Below the pieces are notes generated by a model. It was not told where the DNA came from and searched no databases. It worked only from the letters and a program-made list of their open reading frames with translations. The position numbers and the translations under genes are program-made. 64,000 bases of DNA from Thalassobellus sp050294475 (lineage in GTDB: Bacteria > Bacteroidota > Bacteroidia > Flavobacteriales > Flavobacteriaceae): contig JBNKOE010000013.1 of assembly GCA_050294475.1 (NCBI GenBank), positions 1 through 64,000 on the forward strand. The letters are read 5' to 3'. Shown one piece after another: positions 17,122 through 24,983 of this stretch (position 1 is the first letter of the stretch; each line of letters opens with the position of its first letter).

Positions 17122-18840
17122 TTATGCGTTACTAGAATATTTTTCTATATGAGCTATAATGTCAACTTCAGAATCAATTTCTAACTTTTTTCTAATGCGA
17201 TATCGTATCGATTTTACCGATGCCAAACTAGTATTTTGTAAATCTTTTATTTCATTAGTTGATAATCCTAATTTCATCAAATAGAGTAGCTTTTTTTCTT
17301 TTTCATTGAGAATCGAGAAATAAGTGTTCACTTTAATTTTGAAATCATGATTAACCTGATCAATGTACTCGGCTAAATTTTGCGAAGGACTATAATTTGA
17401 ATTTTTAGATTTTAAAGAGAGCAAGAGCGATTTTAAGGCCTTTGTTTTTTCTTCTTCGTCTAACTTTAAAATGGCTTTTACTTCATTTTCAAAATACTCT
17501 TGAACTTCTTGTTTAATTTTGTTGTTCAGAAATTCCGTTTTAAGTTCGGCTTCTTTCAATTGTAAAATTTGTTCGGTATTTTTCCTTTGTAAGTTTTCTT
17601 CTTCTAATTTTCTTTTTGAAAGATCCAATTGGTATTTTAAGTTTTTTCGTACCAATAAAAATATGCTAACAGCTAAAATTACTGAAAATAAAAGTAAGAT
17701 GAGATACAATTGTTTTTTAGCTCTTTCATTTTGTAAATTCAAACTTGCTTGCAACTTCTCTTTCTCAAATTTATAATTCAATTCTAAAGCAGTAATTCGT
17801 TTGGCTTCCTCGGTATTATTTAAAGAATCATTATAGGCTTTATAGAGGGTGTAATCTTCTAAGGCTTTTTTAAAATCGCCTTTACTTTGGTAGGCCAAAC
17901 TTCGGTTAAAATATTCCTTTTGTAAAAGATCTTTATGTTTAAGCTTTTTAGCAATGGTAATCGCACTATCTAATTGTTTTATGGCTTTTTCGTATAAACC
18001 CATATCTTGATAACAGTTAGCTAAATTTTTATGGTAAATACTAAGTTCATTTTGTATTTGTAACTCTTTAAAAATTTGGATGTTTTCTTTAAAAACCAAA
18101 ATGGCTTTGTCATAGTCTTTAATCGTATAGTACAATAAGGCCAAATTGCCATTTACTTTTGACTTATCGAGTTTCGTTGTGTATAAAGCTTCCGCTTTTT
18201 TATAATTAATTAAAGCCGAATCGTATTGTTTGGTATAAAAATGAGTCACTCCAAGCATGTTATATGACATGCCAATGTCACTAGGTTTTTCTTTAATTTG
18301 ATGGCGAATGCGAATGGCTTTTTGTAAATAGGTTTTTGCTTTTTCATAATCATGTTGTCTTCGGTAAAACATACCTAAGTTATGAATGGTTAGGCCAATT
18401 AGAGAAGAATCTTGAATAGTTTCACTCAGTTCCAAAGCTTTTAAATAATTAGATAAGGCTTCCTCCGAAAAGCTTTGTTTCGCATTTATAATTCCTAAAT
18501 AATTTAAGGCGTCTGCTTTTTTACGTTTAAAATAAATGGAATGGCTTTTGTTCTTATGTAGTCTATGCAAGGCATCGTTGAGAATAATTCTAGCGGTATC
18601 TATATTTCTATTTAAAAGGTATTTCGCAAGTTCGATTTGGTAATGAATGTGAAGCGAATCGGTAGTGTTTTCTTTTATTTTTGAATGTAATAGTAATGAC
18701 AAACTATCTTTTGGCTGTGCTATGACCAACGGAGAAAAAAAAAGAAAAATAATTACCAGTTTTTGGTAGTTTGAAGGAAATTTCAAATAAAAATTCACCA
18801 ATTGTTTTTTGACAAAAATACAATTTTTTAGCGAATACAT
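17122..18840 (-). CDS. TPR sensor with membrane helix and LuxR-like HTH
   Basis: 572 aa. A long N-terminal signal/anchor (KLVIIFLFFSPLVIAQ) is followed by about seven tetratricopeptide repeats (residues 100-345, e.g. LGMFYRRQHDYEKAKTYLQK). A membrane helix (LYLILLLFSVILAVSIFLL, near 380), a coiled coil (400-450) and a C-terminal HTH (LNEKEKKLLYLMKLGLSTNE, SVKSIRYRIRKKLEI) complete it. This architecture is common in Bacteroidetes and is thought to relay periplasmic protein-protein signals to transcription. The next gene on the strand (14744-16996) starts 126 bases after it ends and may be its target. Confidence 0.85.
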   Translation of the reverse strand: MYSLKNCIFVKKQLVNFYLKFPSNYQKLVIIFLFFSPLVIAQPKDSLSLLLHSKIKENTTDSLHIHYQIELAKYLLNRNIDTARIILNDALHRLHKNKSHSIYFKRKKADALNYLGIINAKQSFSEEALSNYLKALELSETIQDSSLIGLTIHNLGMFYRRQHDYEKAKTYLQKAIRIRHQIKEKPSDIGMSYNMLGVTHFYTKQYDSALINYKKAEALYTTKLDKSKVNGNLALLYYTIKDYDKAILVFKENIQIFKELQIQNELSIYHKNLANCYQDMGLYEKAIKQLDSAITIAKKLKHKDLLQKEYFNRSLAYQSKGDFKKALEDYTLYKAYNDSLNNTEEAKRITALELNYKFEKEKLQASLNLQNERAKKQLYLILLLFSVILAVSIFLLVRKNLKYQLDLSKRKLEEENLQRKNTEQILQLKEAELKTEFLNNKIKQEVQEYFENEVKAILKLDEEEKTKALKSLLLSLKSKNSNYSPSQNLAEYIDQVNHDFKIKVNTYFSILNEKEKKLLYLMKLGLSTNEIKDLQNTSLASVKSIRYRIRKKLEIDSEVDIIAHIEKYSSNA

Positions 18841-19087
18841 TTCTATATTCCATCTTACTATTATCTATGAAAGATGATAAAAGAAGTGTTTTGTTATGGA
18901 ATTTATGGGGCTAAAAAAATGAATAAAATCTACAATTTGAGATACAATCAGCAATGGAATGAATAAAATATTATTTTTTATTTGTAGCACATGCAAAAGC
19001 CTTCTGTAGTAAAATACACCTGCTATCCACTATATCTGGATCAAGACTAATTGTTGTGTGAGAACATATGTTGTACAGAGAAATTAA
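18841..19087. other. Non-coding stretch before tRNA-derived site
   Basis: About 250 bases upstream of the TPR gene with no recognisable gene, repeat or RNA. It should hold the leftward promoter of that gene. Confidence 0.3.
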
Positions 19088-19117
19088 AAAAGGCTTCCGA
19101 TTTCTCGAAAGCCTTTT
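19088..19117 (-). terminator. Terminator downstream of the truncated tRNA-fMet end
   Basis: A hairpin with arms at 19088-19100 and 19105-19117 (AAAAGGCTTCCGA and TCGAAAGCCTTTT, one mismatch), with a T-rich tract on the minus strand. It lies 5 bases beyond the tRNA 3'-end fragment on the same (minus) strand, as expected for the original tRNA gene terminator. Confidence 0.75.
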
Positions 19118-19122
19118 GTTTT

Positions 19123-19149
19123 CTAGTAGCGGGAACTGGACTCGAACCA
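19123..19149 (-). repeat. attL: 3' fragment of tRNA-fMet
   Basis: 27 bases identical to 33651-33677. On the minus strand they encode the T-arm 3' half and acceptor 3' strand (GGTTCGAGTCCAGTTCCCGC). The match to a tRNA stops at 19149, so this is a target-site remnant and not a functional tRNA. Confidence 0.85.
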
Positions 19150-19266
19150 TTGTATTTTAATGATTTCTAATAAATTCAAAAAACCTCAAAACCATTGTCA
19201 TTATTGAGTTTAATCTTTTTGTGTCAAAATTAAAATTCAATATCATTCATATTCATTCAGTATTTT

Positions 19267-19288
19267 TCGGGAATATATCGGGAATATA
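19267..19288. repeat. Tandem 11-bp repeat, candidate integrase arm site (left)
   Basis: TCGGGAATATA twice in direct tandem, 27 bases before the integrase start and about 120 bases inside attL. A near-identical pair lies at 33589-33608 inside the right end. Repeats at both termini next to the core site fit arm-type sites for the element's integrase. Confidence 0.6.
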
Positions 19289-19314
19289 TTATCTTTACAC
19301 TATATATTTCTGTT

Positions 19315-20598
19315 ATGGCTAAAGTACGATATTTAATAAAAACCAAAGGTAACCCCTCCCAAATATACGTTAGGTTCTATCACAGCAAAGATTTTGATTT
19401 AAATGCTAAAACTGGCTTTATAATAAATCCAAAACAATGGAGCATTCGACAACAGAGAGCCAAAACAGTTGCTGATAACTCACAAGACACCATAATAAAT
19501 CCAAAGTTATCACAACTGAAGGAGCATATAATTTCAAACTATAACATTGATTACAATTCTGGAATTAAAATAAATAAAGATTGGATTAATCGGATTATAG
19601 CGGATTTCAACAAACAGCCACTTGAAGAATCCGACAATTCTAAACTATATTTTGAACCATATTATAGATTATACATTGAAGATTCAAAGACAAGAATAAA
19701 CCCAGATACAGGCAAAGTAATTTCAGAAAAAACCATAAGCAAATATGAAACTACACTAAAAAGAATCGTTGAGTTTGAAACCAACAATAAAATAAAATTA
19801 AGATTCGTAGATATCAATCTAAACTTTCATAAAAAATTTGTTCAATATCTATCTAATGAATTGCTTTATAATGGCACTAATATCCAAAAGCACCTAAACA
19901 TTATTAAATCTGTATGTCGAGACGCAAGAACTAAAGGTATAGACGTAAACAATGAGTTTGAACACCGAAATTTCACTTTTAAAAGAGATGAAACATTTGA
20001 TGTTTATTTAAGTACTGATGAAATATTCAAAATTTATAATTTAGATTTGAAGCATAACGAAAGATTAGACAATGTAAGAGATTGGTTAATCATTGGCGTA
20101 TGGACTGGTCTTAGAATATCTGACATGAAAAGACTTTCAAACTTAAATTTAAGAGAAGGCTTAATTGAAATAAGAACTGCAAAAACTAACGCTAATGCAA
20201 TTATCCCTATTCACTCAAATGTCAAATCAACCCTAATGAAACGTGATGGTAATTTCCCAAGAAAAATATCAGATGTTAAATTCAATGAATATGTAAAAGA
20301 AGTTGTTTCTAAGGCAGGAATAACAGAAACTGTTTATGGAGGAAAATCAGTAAAAATTAATTTACCTAATGGTAAAACTGCACAAAGAAAGAAAAATGGA
20401 TATTACCCAAAAAATCAATTAGTTTCCTCACATACTTGCAGAAGGTCGTTTGCAACAAACCATTATGGACACTTACCAAACAAAACAATAATGGCAATAA
20501 CAACACACACAAGCGATATACAATTTGAAAAGTATCTTAAACAGTCACAGATGGAACATGTAGAAAAACTTAAAGACTATTGGAATAACAATAATTAA
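19315..20598 (+). CDS. Tyrosine recombinase / integrase of element 1
   Basis: 427 aa. The N-terminal part has an Arm-DNA-binding-like region, then a SAM-like core-binding domain (residues 115-215) and a catalytic domain. Visible catalytic residues are Arg in WTGLRISDM, HxxR in SHTCRRSFATN and the nucleophile Tyr in FEKYLK; the second His appears as THTSD rather than GH. It resembles Bacteroidetes phage/CTn integrases. It sits at the left end facing inward, beside attL, and is followed 1 base later by the next gene. It should catalyse excision and integration at the tRNA-fMet 3' end. Confidence 0.93.
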   Translation: MAKVRYLIKTKGNPSQIYVRFYHSKDFDLNAKTGFIINPKQWSIRQQRAKTVADNSQDTIINPKLSQLKEHIISNYNIDYNSGIKINKDWINRIIADFNKQPLEESDNSKLYFEPYYRLYIEDSKTRINPDTGKVISEKTISKYETTLKRIVEFETNNKIKLRFVDINLNFHKKFVQYLSNELLYNGTNIQKHLNIIKSVCRDARTKGIDVNNEFEHRNFTFKRDETFDVYLSTDEIFKIYNLDLKHNERLDNVRDWLIIGVWTGLRISDMKRLSNLNLREGLIEIRTAKTNANAIIPIHSNVKSTLMKRDGNFPRKISDVKFNEYVKEVVSKAGITETVYGGKSVKINLPNGKTAQRKKNGYYPKNQLVSSHTCRRSFATNHYGHLPNKTIMAITTHTSDIQFEKYLKQSQMEHVEKLKDYWNNNN

Positions 20599-20599
20599 A

Positions 20600-21562
20600 A
20601 TGGAAAGAAAATTACTTAATTCAGAAGGCTTAATGGGTAATTTTGATGAAGACTCTGAACTATTAAAAGGGCTCTTCCTCGCAATACCTCAAATTAATTT
20701 AATAAATCATTTTATCTATCAACTTCATTACAACAGTAATTTTGACTGTTTACAAAGTGTTTTGCAAAATGATAATGAATTTAAATATAGAGACAAACCT
20801 CAATTTATAGATTTTTCGTTTTCCAAAGAAAGCTTGTTAAAACCTAAAATTGAAAATGGGGATATAATATTAAATCAAAATGAAACTTCTTTTCTAAACA
20901 ATCTGTATTTTGAAAAGACAGCAAAAAAAAGATTTTTAACTTTTAGAAACAGCCTAAACAATTTTTTGTTCAACCATAGAAGTCAGCATCGTTATAAAAT
21001 AATAACCTTATTAAAATTTCTAAGGTCAATACCTTTTAACAAAGCTACAGATAGCACTAAAATAGTTGGCACAAATTTAGATTACCCTAAATTTAAAGAC
21101 ATAATAACTCATCAATTAGAATTAACAAATAACATTATAAATGAAACTATTCTAAATTTAGAAAATCAGGATACAGAACAATTAAGCTTAGAAGACAGGT
21201 TACTTTTAAAAGCCATTAAAAGCGAAAATCAAGAATTAATATTTTTTGTTCAAGAATTAAACTCAAAGAGCTTGGAACTATTTACTTTAAAATGGGAAAA
21301 CAATGCATTCAAAGCCTTAGAAACTATATATGTTAATAGTTCTAAAACATTATCTCATAATTTTCGTCTTATCTTTTTTCTGATAGAACCTAAATCAATG
21401 TCTTCTTATAAAGACATATTAGATGCCTTACCTCACGAATATGATTTATCTAATGCCCAACGTTATTTTAATGAATTAAAAACTGATTCCAAACATGATA
21501 TTTTGACTGCAACAGATACGTGCAATAAAATCAAAAAAATAATTGCAGAAAACCTAAATTAA
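20600..21562 (+). CDS. Unknown element-1 protein, coupled to integrase
   Basis: 320 aa. I recognise no family. The sequence is mostly helical with Asn/Lys/Leu-rich composition; no signal peptide, membrane helix or catalytic motif is visible. Its ATG is 1 base after the integrase stop, so it is co-translated with it. By position it might be an accessory recombination or regulatory factor, comparable to genes that follow integrases in other Bacteroidetes elements. That is inference only. Confidence 0.75.
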   Translation: MERKLLNSEGLMGNFDEDSELLKGLFLAIPQINLINHFIYQLHYNSNFDCLQSVLQNDNEFKYRDKPQFIDFSFSKESLLKPKIENGDIILNQNETSFLNNLYFEKTAKKRFLTFRNSLNNFLFNHRSQHRYKIITLLKFLRSIPFNKATDSTKIVGTNLDYPKFKDIITHQLELTNNIINETILNLENQDTEQLSLEDRLLLKAIKSENQELIFFVQELNSKSLELFTLKWENNAFKALETIYVNSSKTLSHNFRLIFFLIEPKSMSSYKDILDALPHEYDLSNAQRYFNELKTDSKHDILTATDTCNKIKKIIAENLN

Positions 21563-21716
21563 CTTAAAATCAATTATTCCCTATTCTTCCCTTTAATAAA
21601 TTTCACTTAAACCCCTTAAAACCTCCATTTATTCAAGTCTTTTCTTGTTTATAAAAACATCAAAACTAATTTTTCCCAATAAACTCCCTCTCTCTCTTGC
21701 ACCCAAAACATAAGAG

Positions 21717-22025
21717 ATGGATACATATAATTTTTACAACCCTTTTTTAAGGGATGAAAAGTCGAGTTTAATCGAAAAGATAAATAGACTCGAAAGACAA
21801 GTTAGAACATTAAGTGAAAAACTATTTAACAAAGAGAATAACAAACCCTATTTAACGAGAGAGGAAACTGCAAAAATGTGCGGAGTTAGATCTTTAACTA
21901 CTTTGCACAACTGGAAAATTAAAGGAATATTAGTTCCAACTGGTAAAGCAGGCAGAAAACCTTTATATAAAAGACAAGACGTTGTCGATTATATTGAAAA
22001 GAAAGGAGGTTGTGATGAAAACTAA
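21717..22025 (+). CDS. HTH protein, excisionase/MerR-like
   Basis: 102 aa. An N-terminal coiled coil (IEKINRLERQVRTLSEKLF) is followed by a winged HTH (YLTREETAKMCGVRSLTTLH, then NWKIKGILVPTGKAGRKPLY and VDYIEKKGG). This is the DNA-binding excisionase fold common in Bacteroidetes mobile elements. It probably directs excision or regulates the replication gene, whose ATG lies inside its last codons. A strong AAAGGAGG ribosome site in its 3' end serves that next gene. Confidence 0.85.
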   Translation: MDTYNFYNPFLRDEKSSLIEKINRLERQVRTLSEKLFNKENNKPYLTREETAKMCGVRSLTTLHNWKIKGILVPTGKAGRKPLYKRQDVVDYIEKKGGCDEN

Positions 22026-23436
22026 AATTCGCAAAACACCTCGTTATCTCTTAATTGAAGAAGAAACTTTCAAAACACTTAAAACTCTTATCAAAGAAAA
22101 TAATAAGATTCATAGAAAGGGGAAAAAGCACCTTAAATTAGACATAGCTGTCTTTTTTATACACTATATCTCTTATATGTGTCTTAAAAGGAAAGACTCC
22201 TTAGAGCATGGTTATGTGCCTTTAATGGCATCAATATTGAAAAAACAACATTCAAATTCAAATAACTATTTAAATTTCCTCTTTGACAACGGTTTTATAG
22301 ATAAAACAGGTTATTCAGCTAAAAAGAATAAAGCAAGAAGGTTTAAGGTTTTACACCCTACTTCCAAGACAACAAATAGAAGAAAGTTTATTAAATATAA
22401 GCCTTCGGACTACTGTTTTAACAAAAACCTGAATAAAGATTATGCAAAAAAATCAAAAAAGGCAAATAATAGCTGTCCACATTTGACAAAATGGTTATCA
22501 TCCGAAAATCTTGTTGTTGAATACGGAAAGGCTCTTGATTATATTCATTCAATGAAAGAGGTCGAAAGCAAAAAAATCAGTAGAATATTTGCGATTGAAA
22601 TGCTGAAGAATGAAATAATTCACTATCAAAGAAACGGCAAAGACAATAGGCTTCACTCTAACTTAACAAATCTTCCAAAAGATTTAAGACGTTTTGTGAA
22701 ATTTAAAGGTAATCAGCAACTTTACTCCTTTGACATAAAATCGTCACAACCATTATTGTTGGCAGGGATTCTAAATTTGGTCATCAACAAAGATGTAGAT
22801 AAGGTAAAGAAACTTTGTAGTTGGGTTATTAATTCTAATTTAAGAAATAGAATTTATTTACACTTATCTACTATGATGCAGAAAAGCTTTGAACATCAGA
22901 CCATAAAAGGGATACGAGAGTTCATACACTTAACTACTAAAGATGATATTTACAGCTATATAAGTGATAACTTTTCCGAAGAGTTTTTGTGCAAAATCAA
23001 AACTCCTATAGGTATTTCCGATAAGGTATATTGTAAAAACTCAGAACGAAAAATAATAAAGCATTTTAAGACGATTAGAGACTATTCCAAAATGGTTATG
23101 TTAGAATATCTCTATTGTTCCAAAAACCTTAATGAAGGGCGTAATAATGAAGTAAGAGCCATACTTCCAGAATCATTAAATGATATGGTTGACAACCTTA
23201 AATCCACTAAGAAAGAAGACTTTCCAATTTTCTTACAGAATATAGAATCTAAACTAATATTAGATATAATAACTAAAGAAATATCAAAAGAATTCCCTAA
23301 TGCTCCTCTTTATACTATACATGACAGTATAGCTACTACAAAAGAATATAAAGATGTAGCAAGGACAAAGATTTTAGATACTTTGACGAGCTTCTTTGGT
23401 ATTGATGTAAATATTGAAATGGAAGAATGGAGGTAA
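22015..23436 (+). CDS. Polymerase-like protein (family A / TV-Pol type)
   Basis: 473 aa from the ATG at 22015, chosen because AAAGGAGG lies 7 bases upstream; the frame is open 11 codons further back. Motifs look like a family-A palm. Near residue 212 comes HSNLTNLPKDLRRFVKFKG, then YSFDIKSSQPLLL (near 239; D and SQP as in polymerase motif A), an R/K-rich helix (NSERKIIKHFKTIRDY, a possible motif B), and YTIHDSI (near 437), which matches motif C HD. This pattern is that of the TV-Pol family, polymerases related to family A DNA polymerases and T7-type RNA polymerase found in bacterial mobile elements. Its likely job is copying the excised element. Activity is inferred from motifs only. Confidence 0.65.
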   Translation: MKTKIRKTPRYLLIEEETFKTLKTLIKENNKIHRKGKKHLKLDIAVFFIHYISYMCLKRKDSLEHGYVPLMASILKKQHSNSNNYLNFLFDNGFIDKTGYSAKKNKARRFKVLHPTSKTTNRRKFIKYKPSDYCFNKNLNKDYAKKSKKANNSCPHLTKWLSSENLVVEYGKALDYIHSMKEVESKKISRIFAIEMLKNEIIHYQRNGKDNRLHSNLTNLPKDLRRFVKFKGNQQLYSFDIKSSQPLLLAGILNLVINKDVDKVKKLCSWVINSNLRNRIYLHLSTMMQKSFEHQTIKGIREFIHLTTKDDIYSYISDNFSEEFLCKIKTPIGISDKVYCKNSERKIIKHFKTIRDYSKMVMLEYLYCSKNLNEGRNNEVRAILPESLNDMVDNLKSTKKEDFPIFLQNIESKLILDIITKEISKEFPNAPLYTIHDSIATTKEYKDVARTKILDTLTSFFGIDVNIEMEEWR

Positions 23437-23458
23437 TTAAACGATTTTATTAACTATT

Positions 23459-24013
23459 TTATAAATTATAAACAGGCTTAATGAAAATCTCTTTTTGCTC
23501 AATTTTAACTCTAAAACCGCCTTCTGTTACCTCCAGAGCTCCTCCACATCCAATATGGCTGTATGGAGTAACATAAGGTACAGCATTTAAGTTAATATTC
23601 ATTGGAAACACATTAGTACCATAACAAAGCAAACAACAGCTGAGGCTCTCTTTATAGTTTAATACTCTAAAATATTTATAGACATTCTTGTCATACTGAT
23701 TTAAATTCCCTCTTTCTTCTTTATTTCTATTTTTATTAGAAATAAATTTTTTAACATTTTTAAATTTTGATTTTATGGTTTTCTCTTCAAAAGAATCAAT
23801 CATTCTTTTCTTATGCTCCTGAAGTAGCACCATAGAATTTAGACCAAGTTGAACAGTCCTATAATCATTGCAATCTAAACACCATCCTCCCATAGTAGGA
23901 GCTTTAATTCTCTCATTATTTGCTAATTGGTAATAATAAGTTTGCAAGCCCAGTAAAACAGGAGATTTAAATTTACATTTCGTACAATTTAAAGAATGTA
24001 TTTTTATCGACAT
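23459..24013 (-). CDS. Cysteine-rich putative zinc-ribbon protein
   Basis: 184 aa. CxxC pairs at the start (NCTKCKF, residues about 9-12) and in GWCLDCND (near 45-48) form a likely zinc ribbon. A second cluster occurs later (SCCLLCYGTN, and GCGG). A basic Lys/Arg-rich linker lies at about 75-105. The family was not recognised. It is the second gene of a leftward pair, overlapping its neighbour by one base, and is convergent with the polymerase gene. Nucleic-acid binding is plausible but unproven. Confidence 0.65.
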   Translation of the reverse strand: MSIKIHSLNCTKCKFKSPVLLGLQTYYYQLANNERIKAPTMGGWCLDCNDYRTVQLGLNSMVLLQEHKKRMIDSFEEKTIKSKFKNVKKFISNKNRNKEERGNLNQYDKNVYKYFRVLNYKESLSCCLLCYGTNVFPMNINLNAVPYVTPYSHIGCGGALEVTEGGFRVKIEQKEIFIKPVYNL

Positions 24014-24525
24014 TAAATGGTTTTTAAATATGCATTTGTATAATCTAAAATCCAGCCTCTCATTAAACTAAATTCTGATTTTAACTTTCTTATCTCCTCA
24101 ATAATCTCTCTTTCTCCTTGCCCCCAATCATTATTATCAAAAATATCATTTACTAATATTCTTGATAGAGCTTCATTTTCGACAGACCCATCTACCCTAT
24201 TTCTTAGTTTTATAATTAGCTCAGACAAATGTTGCATTGATAGATTAAATTGAAAACAAAAATTTTGGAGGGTTAAACCTTCATCTATACAAACATCTAA
24301 ACTATCCTTTAACCAATCTACCCATGTACTTGAAAAACCATACTCCTTTAATATTAATCTTTGTTTATTAATAATACTATTCCAATCAAGATTAGAATCC
24401 CCATTATAATCGACTATGATTAGGTTTAAAGTATTTTGCATTAATTCAATCGATTCACGATTGTCAATTTTCTCTTTTTGTCCTTGAAGTTCACAAAACA
24501 AAACAATATCATTTATAATATTCAT
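24013..24525 (-). CDS. Unknown protein, leftward pair with zinc-ribbon gene
   Basis: 170 aa, acidic and helical, with no motif I recognise. It is the first gene of the leftward pair, divergent from the XRE repressor. The palindrome GACACAT-AA-ATGTGTC lies 29 bases upstream of its start, so its expression is probably controlled by that repressor. Confidence 0.6.
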   Translation of the reverse strand: MNIINDIVLFCELQGQKEKIDNRESIELMQNTLNLIIVDYNGDSNLDWNSIINKQRLILKEYGFSSTWVDWLKDSLDVCIDEGLTLQNFCFQFNLSMQHLSELIIKLRNRVDGSVENEALSRILVNDIFDNNDWGQGEREIIEEIRKLKSEFSLMRGWILDYTNAYLKTI

Positions 24526-24553
24526 CTTAAAGTTTTAAAACAAATATATAAAA

Positions 24554-24569
24554 GACACATAAATGTGTC
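24554..24569. promoter_or_regulatory. Candidate XRE repressor operator
   Basis: GACACAT-AA-ATGTGTC, a perfect 7-bp inverted repeat, sits between the leftward pair (start 24525) and the XRE gene (start 24604). A second weaker repeat TTCAC-N5-GTGAA (24590-24604) touches the XRE start codon. The arrangement fits autoregulation and joint control of the divergent genes. Confidence 0.6.
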
Positions 24570-24603
24570 CGATTTAAAAAGTTAAATATTTCACATTTAG
24601 TGA

Positions 24604-24831
24604 ATGTTTACTAAAGAAGAAGAAAAGGAAATATTAACTAATTTAGGCAAAGAGGTCAAAAGATTACGATTAAAAAAAGGTTGGTCTCAATTTAAATTAT
24701 CTACAGAAGCAGAAATACCTAAAAATCAAGTAGGTCGCATTGAACGTGCTGAGATTAACACCACCATTATCACTCTACATAAATTAATAAAAACCTTAGA
24801 AATAAACATTGAAGATTTATTTAACAAATAG
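24604..24831 (+). CDS. XRE-family HTH regulator
   Basis: 75 aa, essentially one Cro/CI-type HTH: LGKEVKRLRLKKGWSQFKLS, then AEIPKNQVGRIERAEINTTI and LHKLIKTLEINIEDLF. It has no other domain. It lies 152 bases upstream of the cargo operon on the same strand and divergent from two small genes. It probably represses this part of the element, in the style of control proteins of restriction or defence systems. Confidence 0.9.
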   Translation: MFTKEEEKEILTNLGKEVKRLRLKKGWSQFKLSTEAEIPKNQVGRIERAEINTTIITLHKLIKTLEINIEDLFNK

Positions 24832-24983
24832 TCTTTATTACATCAATTAATTGTCAGAATTTATTTAAATTTAACTCCCCCTAAAAAATAATTAAAATAG
24901 CTTTTAACTCTCTCATTTAAGCTACTCCCTACATGCTGTTTCATTTAAGGGAATTAGGTTGTTATTGATGATAATTAAAGAAT

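Noticed and set aside
19123..19149. A tRNA gene at the left border
   Set aside because: Only the T-arm and acceptor 3' strand match; the anticodon and 5' half are missing.
21722..21790. Possible hairpin in the 5' end of the HTH gene
   Set aside because: Short, inside coding sequence, with no supporting context.
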